The notes beneath the pieces were generated by a model. The model was not told the origin of the DNA. It worked only from the letters and a program-made list of their open reading frames with translations, and did no database searches. Position numbers and translations under genes: made by a program. Below are positions 1 to 7,702 of a DNA stretch of 64,000 nt, one piece after another (the first letter of the stretch is position 1; every line of letters starts with the position of its first letter). Source of the stretch: Chryseomicrobium palamuruense (GTDB taxonomy: Bacteria; Bacillota; Bacilli; Bacillales_A; Planococcaceae). Location of the stretch: contig NZ_JBHSEF010000009.1 in NCBI RefSeq assembly GCF_042649045.1, positions 434,001-498,000 of the forward strand. Reading direction: 5' to 3'.

Positions 1-531
1 TTTCCACTTGCGGTTGTTGCAGAAGTGAAAAAAGCTGTGAGCGACTACGCAAAGACGCCGTTTATTGTAGGATACCGGTTCTCACCAGAAGAAAACTATC
101 AGCCCGGCTTTACTATAGAAGAAAAGCTTAAACTCATCGACAAACTTGCGGATCAGAATCTAGATTACCTACATGTGTCCTTACAGCAATTTTTTGACAC
201 GTCGTATGATGACGCTTCCGAAAAGTCCCGTATTGAACGCTTCCAAGAAGTGATTGCAGGTCGTGTTCCACTTATGGGTGTTGGATCACTTAACACGAAA
301 CATGACCTCGACCGTGCCACTGCATCCGGATTTGCAGAGCTGTTCGCAATCGGGCGAGCACTCATCACCGATCCGGATTGGTATAAAAAAGTATCGGAAA
401 ACAATGGGGAAGGACTTCTTACAGAAATCGACCCGGATAACCAAGTAGCACTCGACATTCCAGATCCGCTCTGGGACAAAATTATGAATGTCAAAGGCTG
501 GTTCCCCGTGAAGGAACAAGCAGGGAAGTAA
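1..531 (+). CDS. NADH:flavin oxidoreductase, old yellow enzyme family (5' truncated by window edge)
   Basis: The frame is open from the first base, so the true start lies outside the window; the internal GTG at 25 is not the start. About 176 C-terminal residues are visible of a family usually 350-380 residues long. They match the C-terminal part of the FMN TIM barrel: a strand with G-V-G-S-L-N, followed by the family signature around F-A-I-G-R-A-L-I-T-D-P-D-W that precedes the C-terminal helix. Members reduce activated alkenes or other small electrophiles with NAD(P)H in the cytoplasm; the substrate cannot be told from this fragment. A strong hairpin follows and is shared with the convergent XRE gene, so this is the last gene of its transcript. 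Confidence 0.85.
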   Translation, partial: FPLAVVAEVKKAVSDYAKTPFIVGYRFSPEENYQPGFTIEEKLKLIDKLADQNLDYLHVSLQQFFDTSYDDASEKSRIERFQEVIAGRVPLMGVGSLNTKHDLDRATASGFAELFAIGRALITDPDWYKKVSENNGEGLLTEIDPDNQVALDIPDPLWDKIMNVKGWFPVKEQAGK

Positions 532-565
532 GAAATGAACCTAATCACTATAGTGAAAAACTAAA

Positions 566-612
566 AGAGACCCATTCTCTGCCAATCGGCAAAGAATGGA
601 TCTCTATTTTTT
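566..612. terminator. Bidirectional rho-independent terminator
   Basis: A long stem (agagaccattctctgcc-type arm, AATC loop, matching arm) is followed by a T-run on plus and preceded by an A-run. It sits between the converging oxidoreductase and XRE-cupin genes and can serve both. Confidence 0.85.
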
Positions 613-626
613 ATGTACAAATTTAC

Positions 627-1184
627 TTACCGCCACGGAGCAGTCATTGCCCACACAGCAATAGCTGGCGTATCACCATGATTATAGAAGCGATGGGGCA
701 ACTCAGAATCAAAGTAAATTGCGTCGCCTTCTTCTAGATCATAGCGGTCATCACCCGCTTCGACAATCAACGTTCCTTGGAGAACATACCCACATTCTTC
801 CCCTTTGTGTTGAATCGGTGGCTCATCCACAGATTCACCAGGATCGACTACAAGTTTGAAGAACCCAATGTCTTTTCCGATACTCGGAGATAATAGATGA
901 TACTCACAATTCGGACGGATTCTTTTGACGACCAATTCATCTCCACGACGGTATACATTCACACGTTCCCCATCCGTCTGGTCAAAGAACGCAAAAATTT
1001 GCACATTTAAGCTATTGGCAAGATTCCACAATGTTTCGAGGGAAGGCGACACCATCCCGCGCTCAATTTGAGAAATCATGCTTTGACTGACCCCAGCCCG
1101 CTTCGCTAGTTCATCTGACGTAATCCCTAATTCTCGGCGCATCATGCGAATGCGACGACCTATCTCAACCTTCGGAAATTCCAA
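627..1184 (-). CDS. XRE-family regulator with C-terminal cupin domain
   Basis: An N-terminal helix-turn-helix of the XRE/Cro type covers roughly residues 8-65 (pattern L-A-K-R-A-G-V-S-Q-S-M-I-S-Q-I-E-R-G). A cupin_2 sensor domain follows at about 105-180, with the motif around Q-H-K-G-E-E-C-G-Y and the closing H-R-F-Y-N-H-G-D. Such proteins are cytoplasmic DNA-binding regulators whose cupin binds a small ligand; the targets here are unknown. I prefer the TTG start at 1184 because GAGGTG lies 7 bases upstream. A GTG at 1199, giving five more residues, overlaps that Shine-Dalgarno and is less likely. The gene is monocistronic, convergent with the oxidoreductase, and shares the terminator at 566-612. 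Confidence 0.88.
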   Translation of the reverse strand: MEFPKVEIGRRIRMMRRELGITSDELAKRAGVSQSMISQIERGMVSPSLETLWNLANSLNVQIFAFFDQTDGERVNVYRRGDELVVKRIRPNCEYHLLSPSIGKDIGFFKLVVDPGESVDEPPIQHKGEECGYVLQGTLIVEAGDDRYDLEEGDAIYFDSELPHRFYNHGDTPAIAVWAMTAPWR

Positions 1185-1199
1185 CCAACGGCACCTCAC

Positions 1200-1449
1200 T
1201 TTCTATCTATTCACTATTTTCCTACAATTCTGCTAAATGTACAATCATATTTTTCGAAGCACGAATTATATAAATTTGTAAACAATTTAGTCAGAAGTCT
1301 GATGGTACAATATCCATTTGTAAACAAATTGTACGAAAAACGTAAAAACCATGTGTAGATACAATAAATTAACTTCCCAAAATTCTAACAATTTGTTACT
1401 GTTAATAAGAAACGGCCATTGAATGGTCACATTTCCAAGGAGGAAAGTC
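1200..1449 (+). promoter_or_regulatory. Intergenic region with two copies of a TTTGTAAACAA motif
   Basis: This 250-bp AT-rich region separates the divergent XRE gene and the SLH nucleotidase. It holds two near-identical boxes, TTTGTAAACAATTT near 1275 and TTTGTAAACAAATT near 1317, about 42 bp apart. They could be operator half-sites for a regulator. No convincing -35/-10 pair could be fixed. The SLH gene has a strong AAGGAGGAAAG ribosome binding site at about 1436-1446. Confidence 0.35.
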
Positions 1450-3606
1450 ATGACGAAAAAGAAAGCGTTCTTAACTTCCGCAGTAACGGCAGCAGCCGTA
1501 GCAGCAGCTTTTGCACCCGCGGCTTCCGCAGCAACACCTACATTCACAGATGTAGCTCCACAATACCAAGATGCGGTAAATTACCTAGTTGTAAATGGGA
1601 TTACAGATGGGTTAACGCCAACAACGTTTGGTACAGATTTACATATCAAACGTGTTGACGCCGCATTACTTATTGCACGTTCACTAGGTTTCTCTGAAAA
1701 GAGTCCTTATTCTAAAATTACTTACAAAGATGTACCTGCTCGTGCACAATGGGCGGTAGCGGCACTTAAAGACGCAGGCATCATGGACGGGAAGAACAGC
1801 GAAACATTCGATCCAAATGCACCACTAACACGTAACGAAGTAGCCAAAGTTCTTGTGAACGCAGCACAGTTAGGCGTAGATGACACTGTAAAATCAACTC
1901 AGTTTACAGACGTGAACTCAAACTTTGCAAAATTCGTAGACCGCCTTGTTGAATTCGAAATCACACAAGGGAAAAACGCAACAACGTTTGGTGCCACAGA
2001 TGCTGTAAAACGTGGAGAGCTTGCTCTATTCATCGCGCGTGCTGACGGTCTATTAAACTATTACGAATTAATGGTTATGCACACAAACGATACACACGCA
2101 TACCTGGAGAAAGCACCTTACCGTGCAACAGCAGTGAAAGAGATTCGTGAGTTTTACGACAACACACTTCTTTTAGATGCAGGGGATGTTTTCTCTGGTG
2201 ACCTTTACTTCAACCTATTCAAAGGCCAAGCAGATCTTCCACTGATGAACTACATGGGCTACGATGCAATGGTATTTGGTAACCATGAGTTTGACCTTGG
2301 GGATGACACAGCAGGACATAAAGAACTTGCGGACTTTGTTAAAGGCACGCAGTTCCCGATGCTAGGCGGAAACTTGGACTTCTCGAAAGATCCTGCAATG
2401 AAGAGTCTAGAAATTCAAGGGTTCACAGATACACCAGTAGTTGGTAAATCTCAATACGGTACCATCCTAACGGTAAATGGCCACAAGATTGGTGTGTTTG
2501 GTCTAACAACAGTTGAAACACCAACAATCGCTTCAACAGCTAGCGTGCAATTCCTAGACTATATCAAGTCAGCAGAAGCAGCTGTGAAGCACTTCGAGTC
2601 AAAAGGTGTTAACAAAATCATCGCCCTTTCCCACTTAGGTTTCGATGACAGCGTTCGTTATGACAACGATATAGAGCTTGCAAAACGCGTTGAGGGCATT
2701 GACTTAATCGTTGGTGGACACACGCATTCAGAGCTTAAAGAAGGATATGTTTCAAATGTATTTGATGCACCGACGTTAATCGTTCAAGCGAAACAATACG
2801 GTGACCTTTTAGGTACAGCGGACGTGATCTTCGATAAAGACGGGCACATTGTAGACTACGCTGTGGAATTGATTGCCACAAATAAAGATACATTCGAAGC
2901 GGATGCAGGAGCAGCAGCTATCCTAAAACCATTCGCAGATGCAGTTGCAGCGAAAAAAGCAGAGCCGACAAAGGCTGTTGCGGAAGTTGCTCTTCCAGCA
3001 CCACGTTTAGATGCTACGAACACAACAGATTCTGTTCGTGCAAATGAAACACTTCTTGGAAACTTGATTGCAGATGGTATGTTAGCGACTGCTAAATCTA
3101 TTAACCCAGCAACTTCAATTGCTTTCACAAATGGTGGAGGTATCCGTGCAGGAATCGATGCGGGTCCAATCACAGTTGGTGAAGTTTTAACTGTGATGCC
3201 TTTCGGTAACGCACTTGGAATTCTTGAACTGAAAGGTTCTGAAATCAAAGCAGCTCTTGAGCATTCAGTTGCTCAATTCCCACGTGAAAATGGTGGTTTC
3301 TTACACGTAGCAGGTATGAAGTTCGAGTTTGATCCATCGAAAGCGGCTGGTTCACGTGTGACGAAAGTAGAAGTTATGGAAAACGGTGCGTTTGTCGCTC
3401 TTGACGACGCAAAAACATACTTTGCAGCAACAAATACATTCACGGCAAAAGGTGGAGACGGCTACAGCATGTTAGGTGCAGCTTCTGCAGAAGGACGCCT
3501 ATCTGAGCCAGGAATCGTGGACTTCCAAATGTTCATCGACTACATCGAGTCTCTTGATAAAGTCAACCCAACAATTGAAGGCCGCATCACAACTATCGGT
3601 AACTAA
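1450..3606 (+). CDS. SLH-anchored 5'-nucleotidase / 2',3'-cyclic phosphodiesterase
   Basis: The start is the ATG at 1450, behind AAGGAGG; the longer frame from 1423 would include that Shine-Dalgarno. The 718-residue protein has a signal peptide of about 27 residues ending A-S-A. Three SLH domains follow (about 28-80, 88-145, 150-203), each with an F/Y-x-D-V start. The catalytic unit starts at about residue 206 with a calcineurin-like metallophosphatase domain (H-T-N-D-T-H, L-D-A-G-D, F-G-N-H-E-F-D, G-G-H-T-H metal motifs). The 5'-nucleotidase C-terminal substrate domain covers about 480-690 (R-A-N-E-T-L-L-G-N, T-N-G-G-G-I-R). It should dephosphorylate extracellular nucleotides at the cell surface and could supply phosphate and nucleosides, a natural partner for the secreted nuclease at 25-30 kb. 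All key motifs are intact. Confidence 0.93.
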   Translation: MTKKKAFLTSAVTAAAVAAAFAPAASAATPTFTDVAPQYQDAVNYLVVNGITDGLTPTTFGTDLHIKRVDAALLIARSLGFSEKSPYSKITYKDVPARAQWAVAALKDAGIMDGKNSETFDPNAPLTRNEVAKVLVNAAQLGVDDTVKSTQFTDVNSNFAKFVDRLVEFEITQGKNATTFGATDAVKRGELALFIARADGLLNYYELMVMHTNDTHAYLEKAPYRATAVKEIREFYDNTLLLDAGDVFSGDLYFNLFKGQADLPLMNYMGYDAMVFGNHEFDLGDDTAGHKELADFVKGTQFPMLGGNLDFSKDPAMKSLEIQGFTDTPVVGKSQYGTILTVNGHKIGVFGLTTVETPTIASTASVQFLDYIKSAEAAVKHFESKGVNKIIALSHLGFDDSVRYDNDIELAKRVEGIDLIVGGHTHSELKEGYVSNVFDAPTLIVQAKQYGDLLGTADVIFDKDGHIVDYAVELIATNKDTFEADAGAAAILKPFADAVAAKKAEPTKAVAEVALPAPRLDATNTTDSVRANETLLGNLIADGMLATAKSINPATSIAFTNGGGIRAGIDAGPITVGEVLTVMPFGNALGILELKGSEIKAALEHSVAQFPRENGGFLHVAGMKFEFDPSKAAGSRVTKVEVMENGAFVALDDAKTYFAATNTFTAKGGDGYSMLGAASAEGRLSEPGIVDFQMFIDYIESLDKVNPTIEGRITTIGN

Positions 3607-3616
3607 TTTCACTACT

Positions 3617-3656
3617 TAAATCCCTTCTCCCAATAGCGGAGAGGGGATTTTTTTCT
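3617..3656 (+). terminator. Rho-independent terminator of the SLH nucleotidase gene
   Basis: The arms AAATCCCTTCTCC and GGAGAGGGGATTT enclose a short loop and run into seven Ts, directly after the stop codon. Confidence 0.88.
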
Positions 3657-3668
3657 GCCTTCCGATTA

Positions 3669-3933
3669 GACCCTGGGTGGAACCCAGGGTCCGACCGTGT
3701 CGCGCTCCTACCCGGCGACCCAGAGTCCGACCGTGTCACGCTCCCACCCGTCGACCCAGGGTCCGACCGTGTCGCGCTCCTACCCACGTTCCCACCCGGC
3801 GACCCAGGGACCGACCGTGTCGCGCTCCTACCCGCGTTCCCACTCGTCGACCCAGGGACCGACCGTGTCGCGCTCCTACCCGCGTTCCCACTCGTCGACC
3901 CAGGGTCCGACCGTGTCGCGCTCCAAACTACGT
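3669..3933. repeat. GC-rich tandem repeat, 36/48-bp units, opened by a 10-bp palindrome
   Basis: Six consecutive units start near 3683, 3716, 3752, 3800, 3848 and 3896, sharing the core CGACCCAGGGWCCGACCGTG followed by TCGCGCTCC. Unit lengths are 36 bp (3716) and 48 bp (3752, 3800, 3848); the longer ones add a 12-bp CGCGTTCCCACT-type extension. The array opens with the perfect inverted repeat GACCCTGGGT/ACCCAGGGTC at 3669-3691. It is much richer in GC and in C than its surroundings. Because units are multiples of three, long frames stay open on both strands; none has a convincing start or ribosome binding site, so I do not call them genes. The array lies between the nucleotidase terminator and the amidase promoter region. 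Confidence 0.85.
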
Positions 3934-4186
3934 CCCGCTTGTCACTCCATTGCCACAATTTAGGTCAACTTATGTCGACATTCGCCCCCTAAATACCCCC
4001 ATCCATCCAACCATCGACCCATTACAATTTGAAACGAATCTTCCTGAAATGCCTAAACGACGGCATTTACCCAATTTGTCAAATTATTAAACCAAATTTT
4101 AAGAATTTGGACCATTTGTATGATGTAGCCTTACATTTTCCTGTGGTAGTATAGCTATAGAACAAATGGAAAAGGAGAAAAGACGA
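3934..4186 (+). promoter_or_regulatory. AT-rich upstream region of the SLH amidase gene
   Basis: Composition switches abruptly from the GC-rich array to AT-rich DNA. It contains repeated AATTTG/CAAATT boxes between about 4026 and 4121 that can pair with one another. A TATAGC-type -10 candidate lies near 4150, but no good -35 could be assigned. AAGGAG at 4172-4177 is the ribosome binding site that fixes the GTG start at 4187. Confidence 0.35.
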
Positions 4187-5662
4187 GTGACCAAACCACT
4201 TTATTCAGTTCTACTCGGACTAATCGCCCTATTTACACTGTCCCTACTGCCAACGACAACGGAGGCATCCTATACCGATGTGCCTAATACATACCGTACA
4301 CATGTAGAAGTCAACTACCTTAAACAAGGTGGAATCACGACATCTACAAGTGCAACTCACTTTTATCCAGACAATGCGATGACACGTGAACATGCAGCGG
4401 CTATGATCGGAAAAGCACTGCAATTCTCCGGAACAGACACAACTGTACGTTTCACAGATGTTTCATCATCTAACACGTACATGGGGTACCTGAACGAAGC
4501 AGCTGCCCGTGGTATCATTAACGGCTACAAAAATGCAGACGGTACGTACCAGTTCCGTCCAAACCAAACACTGACTCGCGGTGAGATGGCCCTTATGATC
4601 GCCCGCGCGTTCCAGTACAACTCAACTACAACGAATGCAGCAGCCATTGAACTCATGAACAAAGGCATCGCGGCTGGAGTCGGCAAAGGTAACTTCGGTA
4701 CAACTCAGCTGATGAAGCGCGGAGACTTCTCTGTATTCCTAGCTCGTGCCATTAATGCAGACTTCCGCACGAAAGCCATTACAACGGCTGGTGCACAAAT
4801 GTTCGTCAATGTCTCTGAAACGGATTCACTGAACTTTCGTCAAGGACCAGCAACAGGCTACAACACAACAAAACGATTCTTCACAGCTTATCCGATTGAA
4901 GTCTTCTACAGCGTAGGCGACTGGGTGTATGCAAAAGGAGCTGGAAGCACTGGATTCTTCCACAAAAACTTCCTAAGCACGAACCAACCAACAATCAGCT
5001 CGACACCGAAAGAGCCTGAAAACGTCTGGACAAACACAAAGAAACCATTCAACAACATCAATATTATTATCGATCCAGGTCACGGAGCGCATGATCCTGG
5101 CGCAATTGGCCACGGTTTCCAAGAAAAGAACGTTGTACTCAACATCGCGCTTAGCATGGAAAAGTATTTTGCGAAAGTACCATTCAATGGCATACTTACA
5201 CGTAAAACAGACGTTTTCTTGACACTGAACCAACGTGCGAAATTTGCACACGCGAATAACGGCGATGCTTTCTTAAGTATTCATGCAAATGCCCTAAACG
5301 GTTCTGCGCAAGGACAAGAAACCTTCTACTATGCGAGCAATACAAACGTGGATCAATCGAAAGCTCTTGCAACCTACGTTCACAAGCGTATGCAAGAAGC
5401 ATGGGGACTTCGTGACCGTGGTGTGAAACGTGGAAACTACGCAATCCTTCGTGAAAACACCGTACCATCTGCTCTTGCGGAAATCGGCTTCATCGACAAC
5501 CGTACAGACAATGCGTACATCGCATCACCAGAACGCCGCGAACAAATGGCGCGTGCCTTGTTCCTCGGCATCATGGATTACCTCTACCATTACGAGAACT
5601 ACTCAGAAGCTGCGAACTACTACAGCCAGTTCGGTGCGAAACCATCAGCGAAACACTATTAA
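4187..5662 (+). CDS. SLH-anchored N-acetylmuramoyl-L-alanine amidase (Amidase_3)
   Basis: AAGGAG ends 9 bases before the GTG at 4187, so this start (491 aa) is preferred to the ATG at 4166 that precedes the Shine-Dalgarno. A signal peptide ends near T-E-A. Three SLH-type repeats follow (about 28-80, 88-145, and a weaker third at about 148-192). An SH3b-like domain covers about 203-265 (L-N-F-R-Q-G-P-A-T-G). A zinc-dependent Amidase_3 domain covers about 290-465, with D-P-G-H-G, Q-E-K, S-I-H-A-N and the C-terminal catalytic A-E-I-G-F. It should cut the amide bond between muramic acid and the stem peptide in the wall, anchored through the pyruvylated wall polymer, for wall turnover or cell separation. 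It ends in its own terminator. Confidence 0.93.
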   Translation: MTKPLYSVLLGLIALFTLSLLPTTTEASYTDVPNTYRTHVEVNYLKQGGITTSTSATHFYPDNAMTREHAAAMIGKALQFSGTDTTVRFTDVSSSNTYMGYLNEAAARGIINGYKNADGTYQFRPNQTLTRGEMALMIARAFQYNSTTTNAAAIELMNKGIAAGVGKGNFGTTQLMKRGDFSVFLARAINADFRTKAITTAGAQMFVNVSETDSLNFRQGPATGYNTTKRFFTAYPIEVFYSVGDWVYAKGAGSTGFFHKNFLSTNQPTISSTPKEPENVWTNTKKPFNNINIIIDPGHGAHDPGAIGHGFQEKNVVLNIALSMEKYFAKVPFNGILTRKTDVFLTLNQRAKFAHANNGDAFLSIHANALNGSAQGQETFYYASNTNVDQSKALATYVHKRMQEAWGLRDRGVKRGNYAILRENTVPSALAEIGFIDNRTDNAYIASPERREQMARALFLGIMDYLYHYENYSEAANYYSQFGAKPSAKHY

Positions 5663-5673
5663 TTTAACTATCT

Positions 5674-5707
5674 GCCCTAATGATCTCAAGTCATTAGGGC
5701 TTTTCTT
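5674..5707 (+). terminator. Rho-independent terminator after the SLH amidase
   Basis: GCCCTAATGA and GTCATTAGGGC pair across a short loop and are followed by TTTTCTT. Confidence 0.88.
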
Positions 5708-5803
5708 AAAATATCGCACGAGATTTCCAGTGAACCCAAGACACACGTGGCGTTCTTAAGGTAAACTTAGAAAAAAGAGAGAATTAAAGGGGTCAGAGCG
5801 ATT

Positions 5804-7687
5804 ATGAACTTCAAACGAACCGCCGCCACATTTATCTTATTTGCCACACTTACCTTCGGCGCCACAACAACTTTTGCCGAAGAAACGACCACCTATCACA
5901 TTGTCACAAACCAACATGAGCTGATTCACAATCTCGCGGAACAAGGCCACCTGACCATCGCAGAACATTTTGATGTCGTGGGCTCCTATGTCATCGAAAT
6001 GACAGATACACAAAAGAAAAACCTTTCCACCCATTTCCCGGAAGCGCGCATCCATCCTGAACAGATCCATAGCATCTCCGCCGATCGCGTGCCCGGCAAT
6101 TTGACACAGATTCAGACGGCCGCATCGTTTACAAGTCCGTACACAGGACGCGGTGTCAAAGTAGGTGTTCTCGACTCGGGAATAGATACGGAGCATCGTG
6201 ATTTAAAAGTGGTAGGAGGCGTTTGTACATATGATAGCTTTTGTAGCGCAGGCGTGCCCTATGATGACGACGAAGGTCACGGTACTCACGTGGCTGGAAT
6301 CATTGCAGCACTTGCCAACGGGACAGGAGTCGTAGGTGTAGCGCCAAACGTAGAACTGTACAGCATCAAAGCCCTATCCGAGTTCGGCTCAGGAACAACG
6401 ACATCTATCGTCCGCGGTATTGAGTGGGCTATTCAAAATGATCTCGACATTCTAAATCTAAGTATCACTTCTGACGAAAATGAGCCGGCCATTGCGAACG
6501 CGCTGAAAGTCGCGTACGACAAAGGTATGATTCTTGTGGGAGCAGCAGGGAACAAAGGAGTCGCAGAAACATCGACCGTCACGTACCCAGCTAAATACGA
6601 TACGGTGATTGCTGTCGGGGCGGTAACATCTAAGAACACAAAATTGCTCGAGAGCTCTGTTGGTCCGGAAGTCGAGTTCACAGCGCCAGGCGAACAAATC
6701 CTGAGCACTTATCCAATGGAGTGGGATTTCACAGACGACAAAGCAGACGGTTATACCATGATGTCCGGTACCTCTATGGCTGCACCACATGTTACTGGAC
6801 TGCTGGCCCTCTATAAAGAGCGATTCCCAGATTTAACGAATAAAGAGTTACGTACTTTACTCGTTGGAACCGTGACAGACCTCGGAACAGCAGGACGAGA
6901 TCGCCTCTATGGCCACGGGCTGATCAGCTATAAAAAAGTGCTTCCAGGTTATCTCGAGTTGACCACCACTGTTTCAAAAAGCCAGTTGACCGTAACATCC
7001 AAAGAGCCCGCACGGCTAACTTCGATAACTATCGGATCCACAAAGTATCCGATTTCGAACGGTAAATCTATTGTTTACGGTGTCAAAGGCAACTACTCGG
7101 TAGCCGCAGAATGGAACAAAGACGGCAAGACGATTCGTGAAATGATTCCAGTGAGCTTGACTGAGCCGGATTATAAAGACGTTCGCGGAGATAGTTGGTA
7201 CGCGCGTCATATCGGGTTCCTTCACTATAAAGACCAGATTGAAGGATTTCTTGACGGCACCTTCCGACCTCAAGCGGAAATCACACGGGCACAAGCCATC
7301 ACATTGATCGCGCGTGCGAAGGGTCTTGACGGGGCACAGCGAAAGACAGAATTTCCGGATGTCAACCCAGCCTCGTTTGCATCAGGTTATATCCAGTCCG
7401 CAGTAGAAGCGGGAATCACGGGTGGATACACGGACGGAACATTCCGACCGGATAAACTAGTGACCCGAGCGGAAATGGCCATCCTGGTTCAACGTGCATT
7501 CTCGTTACCAACACCAACAACAGCGAATCCATTTACCGATGTCACTTCCGGAATGGCTTCCTATAACGCTATTCGCGCAATTGTCGCAAAAAATGTCACA
7601 ACTGGATTCTCAGACAAAACGTTCCGACCGTATCAGCCAATGACCCGATCAGAGTACGCCGCATTCTTAGCGCGCGTCCAGCAATGA
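5804..7687 (+). CDS. Subtilisin-like serine protease (S8) with three C-terminal SLH domains
   Basis: 627 residues from the ATG at 5804. A signal peptide ends near T-F-A (about residue 25), followed by a ~75-residue propeptide-like segment. The S8 domain spans about 105-375. The triad is visible: Asp124 in V-L-D-S-G-I-D, His162 in G-H-G-T-H-V-A-G, Ser324 in S-G-T-S-M-A-A-P-H; the oxyanion Asn is N250 in G-A-A-G-N. Two cysteines (C141, C147) sit in a short insert after the Asp and could form a disulfide, uncommon for subtilisins. A ~75-residue linker domain precedes three SLH repeats (about 450-627) that include E-G-F-L-D-G-T-F-R-P and G-G-Y-T-D-G-T-F-R-P. It should be a wall-bound extracellular protease. 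The glucosaminidase gene begins 15 bp downstream, so the two are probably cotranscribed. Confidence 0.94.
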   Translation: MNFKRTAATFILFATLTFGATTTFAEETTTYHIVTNQHELIHNLAEQGHLTIAEHFDVVGSYVIEMTDTQKKNLSTHFPEARIHPEQIHSISADRVPGNLTQIQTAASFTSPYTGRGVKVGVLDSGIDTEHRDLKVVGGVCTYDSFCSAGVPYDDDEGHGTHVAGIIAALANGTGVVGVAPNVELYSIKALSEFGSGTTTSIVRGIEWAIQNDLDILNLSITSDENEPAIANALKVAYDKGMILVGAAGNKGVAETSTVTYPAKYDTVIAVGAVTSKNTKLLESSVGPEVEFTAPGEQILSTYPMEWDFTDDKADGYTMMSGTSMAAPHVTGLLALYKERFPDLTNKELRTLLVGTVTDLGTAGRDRLYGHGLISYKKVLPGYLELTTTVSKSQLTVTSKEPARLTSITIGSTKYPISNGKSIVYGVKGNYSVAAEWNKDGKTIREMIPVSLTEPDYKDVRGDSWYARHIGFLHYKDQIEGFLDGTFRPQAEITRAQAITLIARAKGLDGAQRKTEFPDVNPASFASGYIQSAVEAGITGGYTDGTFRPDKLVTRAEMAILVQRAFSLPTPTTANPFTDVTSGMASYNAIRAIVAKNVTTGFSDKTFRPYQPMTRSEYAAFLARVQQ

Positions 7688-7702
7688 AAGGATTGACAAG
7701 AA

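Noticed and set aside
3677..4090. Arg/Pro-rich and Ser-rich open frames across the tandem repeat
   Set aside because: Units are multiples of 3 so frames stay open on both strands; no ribosome binding site or sensible protein.
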